Below are positions 7,984 through 16,055 of a DNA stretch of 64,000 nucleotides, piece after piece. Under the pieces are notes generated by a model. That model searched no databases. It was not told the DNA's origin and saw only the letters and a program-made list of their open reading frames with translations. Origin of the DNA: an uncultured Candidatus Binatia bacterium (lineage in GTDB: Bacteria; Desulfobacterota; Binatia; Bin18); NCBI GenBank assembly GCA_958296235.1, contig OY282457.1:4149338-4213337 (forward strand), given 5' to 3'. The position numbers and the translations under genes were made by a program. The first letter of the stretch is position 1. Each line of letters starts with the position of its first letter.

Positions 7984-9174
7984 CTAGCCCTTCGGCAACC
8001 CCAATACCCGCTCGCCCATGATATTCTTCTGAATCTCACTCGTGCCGCCGGCAATCGTGTACTGCCGGGCGCTGAGGACACGGTTGAACCAGCGTGGGGC
8101 GTCGGGAACGATCTCGGTTGCCTGTTCGGTAATGGCGGCGCCGGCGAGGAGTTCGCTGGCAAACGCGGCAATGTCAATGCCCAGTTCCGAACCGCACAGC
8201 TTCAGCATGGAGCCTTCCGGGCCGGGGGGCAGACCCTTGAGCAGTTTGGTCAGGCCGCGCAGGCGGGTGTATTTCAATGCCTGGCTTTCAATGCGGAATT
8301 GGACCAGCTTCTGCCGTACCCAGGATTGCTCCCAGGCCGGGCTGCCGGCGATATGGACCTGTTGGGACAGTTCCATCAGACGGCCAATCTGGTCGTCATA
8401 ATTCCCGACCCCGGCATAGGCGCGCTCGAACATTAACGTGGTCATGGCCACCTTCCAGCCCTGGTTGAGCGGGCCAACCAGATTGGCCTTGGGCACGCGT
8501 ACGTCCTCGAAAAAGACTTCGTTGAAATGCGCATGGCCGTTCATCAGGACCAGGGGCCGGACCGTTACGCCGGGAGTTTTCATATTGACCAGCATATAGC
8601 TGATGCCGCGATGCTTGGGGGCGTCCGGGTCGGTCCTGACCAGCATGAATATCCAGTCCGCGTACTGCGCGCCCGAGGTCCAGACCTTCTGGCCGTTAAT
8701 GATGAAATCGTCGCCCTCGGCAACGGCCCTGGTTTGCAGACCGGCCAGGTCCGAGCCGGCGCCGGGCTCGGAATACCCCTGACACCAGACATCATCGCCA
8801 TTCAGTATCCGCTTGAGGAAACGTTCCTTTTGTTCGTCCGAGCCCCAGTGCATGAGCGTCGGACCGCACAGGGCAATGCCGGAATAGCCGGGGAGGACCG
8901 GGGCGTGGGCGTTGGTGTATTCTTCGTCAAAAATGACTTGTTCCAGCAGGCCGGCGCCGCGTCCGCCGTATTCTGTGGGCCAGGCAACACCGACCCAGCC
9001 GCCGGCGTACATGGCGCGCTGCCAGAGACGGCGTTTCTCAAACGTTTCCCGGTCCGGGGCGACTCTCTCGTCTTTGGGGTCATCGACACACAGGGCGGGG
9101 TCCAGATTCGCCGCCAACCAGTCGCGGACCTCAGCCCGAAAGGCGTCCTGTTCAGGTGTGTATTGAAAATCCAT
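7984..9174 (-). CDS. Acyl-CoA dehydrogenase
   Basis: 396-residue FAD-dependent acyl-CoA dehydrogenase, the usual length for the family, catalysing alpha,beta-desaturation of an acyl-CoA and passing electrons to ETF. Visible features are the N-terminal helical domain (FQYTPEQDAFRAEVR), the beta-domain FAD/substrate motif CQGYSEPGAGSDLA followed by VWTSGAQYAD, and the C-terminal IAGGTSEIQKNIMGERVLGL, which binds FAD adenine across the dimer. The sequence resembles the pimeloyl or cholesterol side-chain subfamily more than short-chain enzymes, but the substrate cannot be assigned. It stands alone, divergent from the EthD gene. Confidence 0.92.
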   Translation of the reverse strand: MDFQYTPEQDAFRAEVRDWLAANLDPALCVDDPKDERVAPDRETFEKRRLWQRAMYAGGWVGVAWPTEYGGRGAGLLEQVIFDEEYTNAHAPVLPGYSGIALCGPTLMHWGSDEQKERFLKRILNGDDVWCQGYSEPGAGSDLAGLQTRAVAEGDDFIINGQKVWTSGAQYADWIFMLVRTDPDAPKHRGISYMLVNMKTPGVTVRPLVLMNGHAHFNEVFFEDVRVPKANLVGPLNQGWKVAMTTLMFERAYAGVGNYDDQIGRLMELSQQVHIAGSPAWEQSWVRQKLVQFRIESQALKYTRLRGLTKLLKGLPPGPEGSMLKLCGSELGIDIAAFASELLAGAAITEQATEIVPDAPRWFNRVLSARQYTIAGGTSEIQKNIMGERVLGLPKG

Positions 9175-9207
9175 ACGCTTCCTCTCTTCGTGTTGTACTG
9201 GGGCCGT

Positions 9208-9306
9208 TCACGCCAGCGTCTTGAGGGCCGGCAGGACTTCTTCGCCCAGCCTCCTTTTCCACCGCATGCGCTGGAACGCCCACCTGTTATACGCGCTTGA
9301 CCTGGC
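9208..9306 (-). pseudogene. C-terminal remnant of an LLM-type oxidoreductase (tentative)
   Basis: Upstream of the acyl-CoA dehydrogenase on the same strand, about 32 codons end at a TGA (9210-9208). They read like the extreme C-terminus of luciferase-like monooxygenases (RRLGEEVLPALKTLA, compare the family ending EVLPALR). No matching body precedes it. The assignment rests on a very short match and could be chance. Confidence 0.25.
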
Positions 9307-9405
9307 GGGCTCAATGCGCGGGGAGTGGCTTGACCGGCAACCGCGGTGTCCAATAGGTAAGGGGAGAGCGGTTACGGGCAGCATTTGCCAGGGAAAGGGC
9401 GACGT

Positions 9406-10077
9406 ATGATTAAACTCATGTCATTTTTTAAGCGGAAACCGGGCCTGTCGGTCGAAGCCTTCCAGGAATACTGGCGAACGAAACACGCCGATGTGGTCGT
9501 CAAGCTGCCGGGTATTCAGCGCTATGTGCAGTCGCATACGCTGCTGTCCGGCTACCGCAAAAGGGAGCCGGTCTACGACGGCGTGGCCGAGGTATGGGTC
9601 GAGGATACCCGGGCGCTGCGGGCGCAGGGCGCGACGCCGCAATACGCCGCGGTGCGGGCCGATGAGCCGAATTTTATCGACCTCTCAACAATGGGCAGCA
9701 TTATCACCCAGGAACATACGATTAAGGATGAGGCTGTCCCGCCCAATGCGGTCAAGAATATGGAGTTTGTCACGCATCGGGCCGACTTGTCGATTGAGGC
9801 GTTTCAGCAACACTGGCGGGAAGTGCACGGCCCGCTCGGCGCGGCCATTCCAGTAATCAAACGCTATGTGCAGAGCCATACCCGGATTGCCGTATATAAA
9901 GCCGGAAAAACGCCGCTCTATGACGGGGTAGCCATTACCTGGTTTGCTGATACGCAGGCCATGCGCGCCTCAGCCAGCATGCCGGAATATGCAGCGACTC
10001 GGGCGGATGAAGCCAATTTTATCGATGGCGCCAGACTGCCGTTTATCATTACGCGCGAGCGCGTCATCGTAGGCTAG
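9406..10077 (+). CDS. Tandem EthD-domain protein
   Basis: 223 residues made of two consecutive EthD (dimeric alpha/beta-barrel) domains. Each has the pattern FFKRKPGLSVEAFQEYW...H...V..LPGIQRYVQSH and, about 50 residues on, YDGVAE/ITWF...ADEANFID. EthD proteins assist or catalyse steps in degradation of ethers and aromatic or polyketide substrates; the reaction here is unknown. ATG 9406 is chosen over an upstream in-frame ATG (9385) because the family homology starts at MIKLMSFF and GGGAAAGGG precedes it. A second tandem EthD gene is at 45149. Confidence 0.85.
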   Translation: MIKLMSFFKRKPGLSVEAFQEYWRTKHADVVVKLPGIQRYVQSHTLLSGYRKREPVYDGVAEVWVEDTRALRAQGATPQYAAVRADEPNFIDLSTMGSIITQEHTIKDEAVPPNAVKNMEFVTHRADLSIEAFQQHWREVHGPLGAAIPVIKRYVQSHTRIAVYKAGKTPLYDGVAITWFADTQAMRASASMPEYAATRADEANFIDGARLPFIITRERVIVG

Positions 10078-10083
10078 ACGGGT

Positions 10084-10566
10084 TCACGCTTCCGCTTCAA
10101 TCCGGGCGGGCATGGCCGGGAAGCGTTGCGAGCTGTCCATTTTTCCCTGCTGACTGAAAAACGAGAGATTGCCGTCTTCGTCACACAGCCAGCATTCGCG
10201 CGCGCCCCTGGCAAAGTACAAGGACCGTTTCTCCACCATTTCCGCGTCAGCGTTGGAAGGGGATTGAATCTCGACGCATACCTCGGGCGCTTCGACATAC
10301 GGCGTCATGCCTCTCTTGCGTTGCAGAAAGGCGTCAGACGCCCATACCACGTCAGCCACCTTGACGCCTTTGGCCGTATCCACCGAACATTCGGTCAGGA
10401 CTGTGCCGCCCGGCCTCTGGCTCATCAGATGAAAAGCAATTTTGGTTTGCAGATTGCCATGCCGATTGGAGGCCGGGCGCATGACGATATTTCCCCATTC
10501 GTTGAGTTCAATTTTGTAGGGCAAATCCTGGAGCAGGGTATCCTTGCAGACTTCGTTCCAGTTCAT
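10084..10566 (-). CDS. Uma2 family protein (DUF820, restriction-endonuclease fold)
   Basis: 160 residues of the Uma2/DUF820 family, which has a PD-(D/E)XK nuclease-like core and is found in multiple scattered copies in many bacteria; the biological role is unsettled. Diagnostic parts are ELNEWGNIVMRPASNRHG near residues 21-38, the V-x-D-V-V-W strand (KVADVVWAS) and PEVCVEIQSPSN, which carries the E-x-Q/K nuclease-like motif. The gene converges with the EthD gene, whose stop is seven bases away. Family assignment is firm; nuclease activity is not shown by the sequence. Confidence 0.8.
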   Translation of the reverse strand: MNWNEVCKDTLLQDLPYKIELNEWGNIVMRPASNRHGNLQTKIAFHLMSQRPGGTVLTECSVDTAKGVKVADVVWASDAFLQRKRGMTPYVEAPEVCVEIQSPSNADAEMVEKRSLYFARGARECWLCDEDGNLSFFSQQGKMDSSQRFPAMPARIEAEA

Positions 10567-10637
10567 GGCAATACTCCCTCGCTCCGTCTATTCTAGCCCA
10601 CCTCATGTGAGCTGATAAAGTGCTGAGGACAATCTAA

Positions 10638-10706
10638 CCGCCGTCTGAGGACAGAAAAGCCTTGTCCCGGCTGGTTGCCGTAATCAAGAAAGAGGGGAGA
10701 GGCTAA
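10638..10706 (+). pseudogene. Decayed C-terminal tail of a RelE/HigB-type toxin (tentative)
   Basis: An open stretch of 22 codons in front of the HTH gene reads PPSEDRKALSRLVAVIKKEG and ends in a TAA sharing one base with the ATG of the HTH gene (TAATG). NadT/HigB-like toxins typically end with a basic, leucine-patterned helix of this kind and are coupled to the antitoxin by such an overlap. The same frame is closed by a TAA at 10635 and no toxin core is visible upstream, so the toxin appears to have been lost. Confidence 0.35.
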
Positions 10707-11011
10707 TGACTACAGAACGAAGTCGCGTGGGCCGTGAGATTGAGACAGCGCTAGGTGAAGTGCTCGCCCACGTACGCGGCGAGGCTGAGCTGTCGTGCCG
10801 GGTGATAGACGACCCGAGCGCGGAGCGGATTCGCGAGCTGCGTAAACGCCTGAGGCTGAGCCGTGAGCGGTTTGCAGAGCGGTTCGGACTCGATGCGCGC
10901 GCTGTCCAGGATTGGGAACAGGGCCGGCGTGTCCCGGACCGCGCGGCGCGCGTGTTGCTGACGGTCATTGACCGGGAACCGGAGGCTGTTATACGAGCGC
11001 TTAGGGCGTAG
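10706..11011 (+). CDS. HTH transcriptional regulator, NadS/HigA-like antitoxin
   Basis: 101 residues. The C-terminal part is an XRE-type helix-turn-helix (IRELRKRLRLSRERFAERFG then RAVQDWEQGRRVPD, about residues 42-78) with the GRRxPD signature of NadS/MqsA-like antitoxins. The N-terminal 40 residues are charged and would contact a toxin or form a dimer. The gene starts in a TAATG overlap with a short reading frame resembling a toxin tail. It is probably an orphan antitoxin or autoregulator left after toxin decay. Confidence 0.75.
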   Translation: MTTERSRVGREIETALGEVLAHVRGEAELSCRVIDDPSAERIRELRKRLRLSRERFAERFGLDARAVQDWEQGRRVPDRAARVLLTVIDREPEAVIRALRA

Positions 11012-11058
11012 GTCGGGGCGGAGTACGAGGCCGGGCAGCGGGACGCAGCCATCTGCGC

Positions 11059-12312
11059 TCAGGGGGCGGCGCCGGTTTCCTGCTGTTTCTGGAGGGTGAC
11101 CAGGGTGGCGAGTTTGCTGACGGGCGGCAGACCCCGGATGATCCGCCCGTTTACCACCAGGGTAGGGGTGGCTTTGATCTCAAGACGCAGGGCCTCGTCA
11201 ATATCGTTCTTGACCAGCGCTGTGGCGCGCCCATCGTCCATACACGCGCTAAACTGCTCGAAATCCAGTCTGGCAGTTCTGGCATGGGCGTCAAAGTCGG
11301 TCCGCTTGAATCTGGTCTGCTCCGCAAACAGCAGGTCGGCATACTCCCAGAACTTCCCCTGTTCCGCGGCGCACTCGGCCGCCATTGAGGCCGCACAAGC
11401 GCCCGGATGCACCTGACCCTGCATGCTGGTATTGCACTGCTGGTCAAGCGGATAGTGCCGGAACACGATACGGACATCGTCCGGGTTGGCACGCTGAAAT
11501 TTCAGCAGGGTGTCCCGGGCTTTGGCGCATTGCGGGCAGCGGAAATCAACGAACTCGTGAATGGTGAGCATGGCGTCTGCGGGACCCTCGACGTGCCGCT
11601 CCGACCCACGCAGCACGACGGCCGGCTGGTCGTAATAATAACGCACGAAACTCATGTCCATCTCCGCTGGAGAAGGAGCCAGATATTCCTGCAGGGGGGT
11701 CACGTGGGCGGCGTCCTCGGTCTGGGTCAGCCCGATGCCCAGCAGCAAGACGGAAAAGCCCAGCGTAGCGTAAGCCAGCCGAGGCGGGGTAATCGTATGG
11801 TCCGCCCGTCCCTGCACAAGGGCACTCGCGAAGAGGCCCAGGTTCACCAGATACAGGCCGGTACACAGGGGGCACACTGCGCCTATCGTGAAAAATGAGA
11901 CTGCCGCCATATACAGCGAGAAGACAAACATCCAGCCACACAGCAGGCTGGTCAGCCCAGGCGCTGCCAGAAAGGTGCTGGCGAGGAGGACCGCGTAGCT
12001 GCCGGCGGCGAGTACGGCAACAGGAATCCCAAAAAGTGTGGCATAGGCGCTACTCAAGACCAGACTGCAGTTGACCGTGGTCCCGCTGCCGCAAAAAGCC
12101 GATTCAATACTGCCGCTCGTCCCCGCCTGATAGTGGAGGACCGAGAGGTAGACCCCGATGATGAGGCCGAGCGCTCCAAGGACACGGATGGCGAGCGGCG
12201 GCCAACTGGGAACGCGGCGCTGTGCGTGACGTTCTGTCTGCACGGCCGGGTCGTGTGTGGCCGTCTTACGGCGGGCCGCTTTTGCTTTCTTTGCTGACAT
12301 GGGCTGAAGCAT
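11059..12312 (-). CDS. VKOR-thioredoxin fusion (disulfide-forming membrane protein)
   Basis: 417-residue integral membrane fusion. The N-terminal VKOR domain (helices from about residue 40 to 195) carries the loop cysteine pair C74/C82 and the quinone-proximal CPLC (C147-C150). The C-terminal DsbA-like thioredoxin domain carries FRCPQC (C259/C262) and the cis-Pro region ATPTLVVNG. Bacterial VKORs replace DsbB: they reoxidise a periplasmic thiol oxidase with quinone, and here the oxidase is part of the same chain. Start: ATG 12312 has AGGGG at a seven-base gap; ATG 12318 (gap too short) and 12300 are alternatives. It lies divergent from a small gene and close to the selenoprotein DsbA gene. 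Confidence 0.9.
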   Translation of the reverse strand: MLQPMSAKKAKAARRKTATHDPAVQTERHAQRRVPSWPPLAIRVLGALGLIIGVYLSVLHYQAGTSGSIESAFCGSGTTVNCSLVLSSAYATLFGIPVAVLAAGSYAVLLASTFLAAPGLTSLLCGWMFVFSLYMAAVSFFTIGAVCPLCTGLYLVNLGLFASALVQGRADHTITPPRLAYATLGFSVLLLGIGLTQTEDAAHVTPLQEYLAPSPAEMDMSFVRYYYDQPAVVLRGSERHVEGPADAMLTIHEFVDFRCPQCAKARDTLLKFQRANPDDVRIVFRHYPLDQQCNTSMQGQVHPGACAASMAAECAAEQGKFWEYADLLFAEQTRFKRTDFDAHARTARLDFEQFSACMDDGRATALVKNDIDEALRLEIKATPTLVVNGRIIRGLPPVSKLATLVTLQKQQETGAAP

Positions 12313-12423
12313 TACCATACCCCTTTCTGAATCGCCAATAGGGGGAGGAGGGCAGGGCTGCCTTGCGCGACGCAGTGAAAGCGGGTAGGGGCGAACAGAC
12401 CGCTGTGTGGAAAGGGAGAGGGT

Positions 12424-12672
12424 ATGGAGACTGATGATCTTGGCTGGATTCCCCACCCTGTTCGGGCCAAGTTCGACCAGGTCGGAATCAAACTCCACTT
12501 AAAAGAATGGCAGGCCTTCCCCCTGGAGGATCGCCAGGCTTTGTGCGCTTTGCCCTGCCAGACATCGGTTGAAAAAAAAGCCTTCCAGGAACGCCTCGAT
12601 ACCCTAGCTCTACGCCACTGCGGAGCGTTGCCGCGGCGGCTGCCTCCAGAGAGGTCGGGCGGGACGGACTAG
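12424..12672 (+). CDS. Small protein resembling nitrate-reductase-associated protein
   Basis: 82 residues. The segment WIPHPVRAKFDQVGIKLHLKEW followed by LCALPC resembles the core of the nitrate-reductase-associated family (pattern PxxVRxKLDxxGIKLxxxxW), whose members are usually longer and of unclear function. The N- and C-terminal parts of that family are missing, so it may be a minimal version or a distant relative. GGGAGAGGG lies next to the ATG. No nitrate reductase gene is present in the window. Confidence 0.5.
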   Translation: METDDLGWIPHPVRAKFDQVGIKLHLKEWQAFPLEDRQALCALPCQTSVEKKAFQERLDTLALRHCGALPRRLPPERSGGTD

Positions 12673-12699
12673 GAGCAACCGGCGGGTCACTCCCACAGA

Positions 12700-13725
12700 C
12701 TACTGCGCCGCCAGCATTTCCTCGATCAATTCGGCAAACGCCGAGTAGGGTTGCGAGCCGGACAGAAAACGTCCGTTCACAAAAAAGGCCGGCGTTCCGC
12801 TCACCCCGAGTTGGGTACCCAGCGCCAGGTCCTTGCTGACCGCCGCGGTATAGGCGTTATTGTCCAGGCAGGCCGCAAACTGCGCGGCGTCCAGTGTGAG
12901 GTCGGCGGCATACTGTTTCAGTTCCTCGGGCTGCAAGGCTTTGGGGTTGGCGAACAGGATGTCGTGGTACTCCCAGTATTTGCCCTGATCTCCGGCACAG
13001 CGCGCAGCCTCAGCCGCTTTATACGCCTGGGGATGAATCCGGGTTAACGGAAAGTCCCTGAACACAAATTTAACTTTATCCTTGTAGTTTTCCTGAATCT
13101 GGGAGAGTGCAGACTGCACTCGGGCACAGTACGGTCATTGATAGTCGGAGAACTCAACCAGCGTAATGGGCGCGTCCTGTGGTCCTTTTGCCGGCGCTCC
13201 CGCGGTCGGGACATCAACAATCGGTGGCACCAGCGTAAAGTCGATCGTGGCCGCTTTGCGCAGCTCGGCAGCAAATGCCTGTTGGCGCTGTTGCTGCTTG
13301 CGGGCCTGAAGGGATTGCTTGAGCTGCGCCTGCACCTCTTCCAGTTTTCTCTCTCCAAACCGGGCTTTGTTCTTCGTATAGTAATCCGTTACCTCTGCGT
13401 CGGTCACCGGTTCTGTTTTTTCGGTCACTTCCTGCTGGCGGAGTTGTTGGCGGGTAATGCCCCGCTTCTTTGCTTCCTGCTCTTGCAGATGCGCGTCGAT
13501 GATCGCATCGACCGCTTGCTTTTTGAGCGAGTAGATCTGATTGTGCAAACGAAGCATCTGGCCTTTAATCTGGTTTTCAATCTCCGCCTCGGTGATGCTT
13601 CTCTCGCCGACCGTGGCCAGCACCGCGCTGGTGGCGTCGGCCCTGAGTGCGCCCGGAGCCAGCGCCACTCCTGCCAGGAGAAAGGCGCTGACAAGGCGGA
13701 GGCTCTTCTGCCCGTGTGGTTCCAT
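12700..13725 (-). CDS. Selenoprotein: SurA-like N-domain fused to DsbA-type thioredoxin with U-P-Y-C active site
   Basis: A single 341-residue frame containing one in-frame UGA (13137-13135) read as selenocysteine 197. Signal peptide about 1-30 (FLLAGVALAPGALRADA); SurA_N/parvulin-like helical region about 35-150 (VGERSITEAEIENQIKG); then a DsbA/thioredoxin domain opening DAPITLVEFSDYQ-U-PYCARV. The family has CPYC at this place, so UGA replaces the first catalytic Cys exactly. The frame continues without shift through FRDFPL, the helical insert and the cis-Pro loop SGTPAFFVNGRF to the end. A 7-bp hairpin with a GUC loop starts 13 bases after the UGA. Start: ATG 13725 has AGAAGGAG five bases upstream. 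It probably acts as a periplasmic thiol oxidoreductase or disulfide isomerase with built-in chaperone domain. A plain nonsense mutation is the alternative. Confidence 0.85.
13105..13121 (-). promoter_or_regulatory. SECIS-like hairpin of the DsbA-type selenoprotein
   Basis: In mRNA sense the hairpin is GAGUGCA-GUC-UGCACUC: a perfect 7-bp stem with a 3-nt loop whose first base is G, located 21 nt after the UGA. Bacterial SECIS elements are defined by a stem-loop directly downstream of UGA with a G among the first loop bases, about 16-37 nt away, so this fits the rule. The element is within coding sequence. Confidence 0.75.
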
Positions 13726-13751
13726 TATTGCTCCTTCTCTGAATAATGCCG

Positions 13752-13850
13752 CTAGCCGGTAAAGGTCAAAACAAGAAAGAAGAGCAGCAAGGGGGCGAGC
13801 ATCCACACTAGAAAAACAACCCAGGCCGGTCCTTGTCCCTGATTTTCCAT
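13752..13850 (-). CDS. 32-residue single-pass membrane peptide
   Basis: A short frame with a polar N-terminus (MENQGQGPAW) and one hydrophobic helix (VVFLVWMLAPLLLFF). A strong GGAGGAG lies at a good distance from the ATG, and the stop is 26 bases before the start of the downstream selenoprotein gene, so they are likely cotranscribed. The family is unknown. It may be an accessory subunit or membrane tether for the DedA or thioredoxin neighbour. Confidence 0.6.
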   Translation of the reverse strand: MENQGQGPAWVVFLVWMLAPLLLFFLVLTFTG

Positions 13851-13960
13851 AGCGTCTCCTCCAATTGAAACGGTTTGATTACAGGCCCCTACCATACGGA
13901 AAACCGCGCTCCGACTCAATGCGGTCGGTTGTGACACCAGCGAGCGGTTCACGTACCGTC

Positions 13961-14596
13961 CTACTCGGGTTGGTCGAAAAGGGACTGCCGGGTAATCCAG
14001 AACCGAATGAGACTCCAGACGATAATAGCGATGAGAAGCAGGCCCCACGTCACATGCCCAAGACGTTGGATAGAGGCGAGGGCGGCGTCAATCTCGGCGC
14101 CAAAAGAATAGGCCAGCGTAAAAATGACCGGCACGTAGACAACGACGGCAATCAGAGAAATCCGGACATAGATAGGCGTCGGCATCCCGTGTGCGCCAAC
14201 AATAATATGCGCGGGGAGCCGCAGGCCGGGTAAGAAGCGGGTCAGAAAAAGCGCCCGATTCCGATGCTGGTCAAGCCAGGTCTTGAATCGCTCAACCCAT
14301 CTGCTGTGATGGAGAAAGGGAAATGCCGCGCGTGGACTGCTGCCCCGCCAACGGCGTCCTACCCAAAAACCAACAAAATCGCCACAAAAAACGCCCAGGC
14401 CGAGCAGCATAAGCATGGTGGTCAGCTGAACCTGGTCCGAGTAGTAGAGATAGCCGGCGGCAACGAGGGCGATTTCTTCGGCGAGTGGGATGAACCATAT
14501 CCCTGCAATAAGCAGCAGAAAGATGGTCATATAGGGTGAATACGTGAGGTAAGAAACCCAGTAATCAACAGCGGATGCCGAGAACAATTCAAACAC
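13961..14596 (-). CDS. DedA family membrane protein
   Basis: 211 residues of the DedA/SNARE-associated family, thought to be lipid flippase or proton-coupled transporters needed for envelope integrity. Family marks are IPLAEEIALVAAGYL, the G-x-x-x-G-D-x-x-G-F/Y-x-x-G-R motif (LGVFCGDFVGFWVGRRW), FLTRFLPGLRLPAHIIVG with the conserved R-F-x-P-G-x-R, and three later helices. GTG 14596 is chosen because homology begins there and AAGAAGG lies upstream; a TTG at 14638 is possible. A TATAAT box is found upstream on the same strand. It is first in a probable operon with the 32-residue membrane peptide and the selenoprotein. Confidence 0.88.
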   Translation of the reverse strand: MFELFSASAVDYWVSYLTYSPYMTIFLLLIAGIWFIPLAEEIALVAAGYLYYSDQVQLTTMLMLLGLGVFCGDFVGFWVGRRWRGSSPRAAFPFLHHSRWVERFKTWLDQHRNRALFLTRFLPGLRLPAHIIVGAHGMPTPIYVRISLIAVVVYVPVIFTLAYSFGAEIDAALASIQRLGHVTWGLLLIAIIVWSLIRFWITRQSLFDQPE

Positions 14597-14680
14597 GGGA
14601 AAAGAGACCTTCTTGCAATGATATTGCCTGGCGCGCAACGAGAAAAACAGAGCGGCGCACTTCAGGAGAATGTAAGCCCT

Positions 14681-14686
14681 ATTATA
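14681..14686 (-). promoter_or_regulatory. -10 box upstream of the DedA-selenoprotein operon
   Basis: A perfect TATAAT on the minus strand, 43 bases upstream of the earliest possible DedA start. The flanks (CCGG before, AG after) resemble those of the -10 box at 348-353. The -35 region is a poor match to the consensus. Confidence 0.4.
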
Positions 14687-14820
14687 CCGGGATCAAGTGC
14701 GGTGAGGAATACCGGGGGCTGGACGAGGCTACTCAACAGCGTCATGGGGCATTATTCTTTCCTTCTCGGGCTGTTCTGAGTATAGTGAGAATTTACTTCA
14801 GCAACGCTGGAGGATGAAGA

Positions 14821-16029
14821 ATGACATGGTGGATAGTGTTTCTGGGCGGTATGCTCTGGGTACAGTCGGCCTGGGCGACCGCGGATATTTCTCCTGCCCT
14901 CTTGGGCATGTACCGCAAGACCCTTGAGGTCGAGCGGGAACTCTTCACCCATGCGGCCCGCTACGGAGTGGACCATCGGCTCGCTCGGGCTGTGATCCTA
15001 CAGGAATCGGGCGGGAACGCCGAGTGGGTCTCTCCAGGCGGAGGTGTCGGGTATTTCCAAATGCCCGCCGGCATCGTCCGCTTACTTGGCAGTCCAACCA
15101 GTATTGAAGCCGGTATACAATACCTGGCGCAGCTGCAAAATCAGTTCGCGCGGGAGGACTATGTACTGGCCGCCTATAAGCTCGGTCCCGACCGAGTGCG
15201 AGAAGACGAGCCGCTCCACTTCAGGACGCTGCAATATGTTGTGAGTATTGGGTATTATAAATCCGTTTTGCAGGAATATGAGCCCGAAGTGCGTCGCCGG
15301 GCAGGACATCTCGAGCTCAGAAAAGTCCACCCTGGAGAGTCGTGGGAATCTATGGCCCAGGCCCTGCGGCTTACACCAACCGTCCTGCGTTTGTACAACC
15401 CGGTGCTGGCGAAGCGTTTTCTCCAGGGTGGCTCGACTGTTGCCTATCCTACGGAGGTCCCCGCGGACCTGGCCGGCGTGGGGGAAAAGCCGGTGTACGT
15501 GGTCCGTATTGGGGATACGCCCGAGCTGCTGGCCAACGTCTTTCAGGTTGATCCGCAGACGTTTCGCCAGCAGCATCAGCTGTGGTATTTACATCCGCTC
15601 ACGGCTGGAAAGGAAATCTCCCTTTCAACGCCCTCGGTGGCAGCGCCAGATAGACGGACGGCGGCGTCCCGGCCGCCACAGAGGCCCTCTGCCGCCGGGC
15701 GTGGCGCGAAAAAAAAGAAAAACGGGCAGGACCTCCGATATACTGTGCGCCGCGGAGATTCCCTGGAGAGAATTGCCCGGCGTTACGGGACGACGGTGCG
15801 CGCTCTGAGGGCGGCAAACAGCCTGCGCGGAACCCAGATTAACATAGGCGCGGTGCTGCGGATTCCCACTGGCCGGACCGTGACGAGGCTCTATCGGGTG
15901 CAATGGGGGGACACCCTGGGGAAAATTGCGCAACGCTATAATACAACGATTGCGACCCTGGTACGGATCAACAACCTCCGTAGTCACCGTATTCAGGCCG
16001 GCAAGGTGCTGCGTATCCCCGCCTCGTAA
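14821..16029 (+). CDS. Lytic murein transglycosylase with LysM repeats (MltD-like)
   Basis: 402-residue exported peptidoglycan lyase. After a signal peptide (IVFLGGMLWVQSAWA), a goose-lysozyme-type SLT domain covers about residues 40-150: ARAVILQESGGN holds the catalytic Glu, followed by GGGVGYFQMPAG. A central region with one degenerate LysM (HPGESWESMAQAL) and another (VRIGDTPELLANVF) follows, then a Lys-rich linker (KKKKNG) and two clear C-terminal LysM domains (YTVRRGDSLERIARRYG and YRVQWGDTLGKIAQRYN). LysM modules bind N-acetylglucosamine of the sacculus. GGAGG lies seven bases before the ATG. It acts in the periplasm on wall turnover. Confidence 0.92.
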   Translation: MTWWIVFLGGMLWVQSAWATADISPALLGMYRKTLEVERELFTHAARYGVDHRLARAVILQESGGNAEWVSPGGGVGYFQMPAGIVRLLGSPTSIEAGIQYLAQLQNQFAREDYVLAAYKLGPDRVREDEPLHFRTLQYVVSIGYYKSVLQEYEPEVRRRAGHLELRKVHPGESWESMAQALRLTPTVLRLYNPVLAKRFLQGGSTVAYPTEVPADLAGVGEKPVYVVRIGDTPELLANVFQVDPQTFRQQHQLWYLHPLTAGKEISLSTPSVAAPDRRTAASRPPQRPSAAGRGAKKKKNGQDLRYTVRRGDSLERIARRYGTTVRALRAANSLRGTQINIGAVLRIPTGRTVTRLYRVQWGDTLGKIAQRYNTTIATLVRINNLRSHRIQAGKVLRIPAS

Positions 16030-16055
16030 AGGCAGGAGACAGGGGCGAACGGCCT

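Noticed and set aside
7770-8021. 83-codon frame after the second GNAT gene
   Set aside because: Its second half is the dispersed CATTCC...GGAATCC repeat and no family is recognisable.
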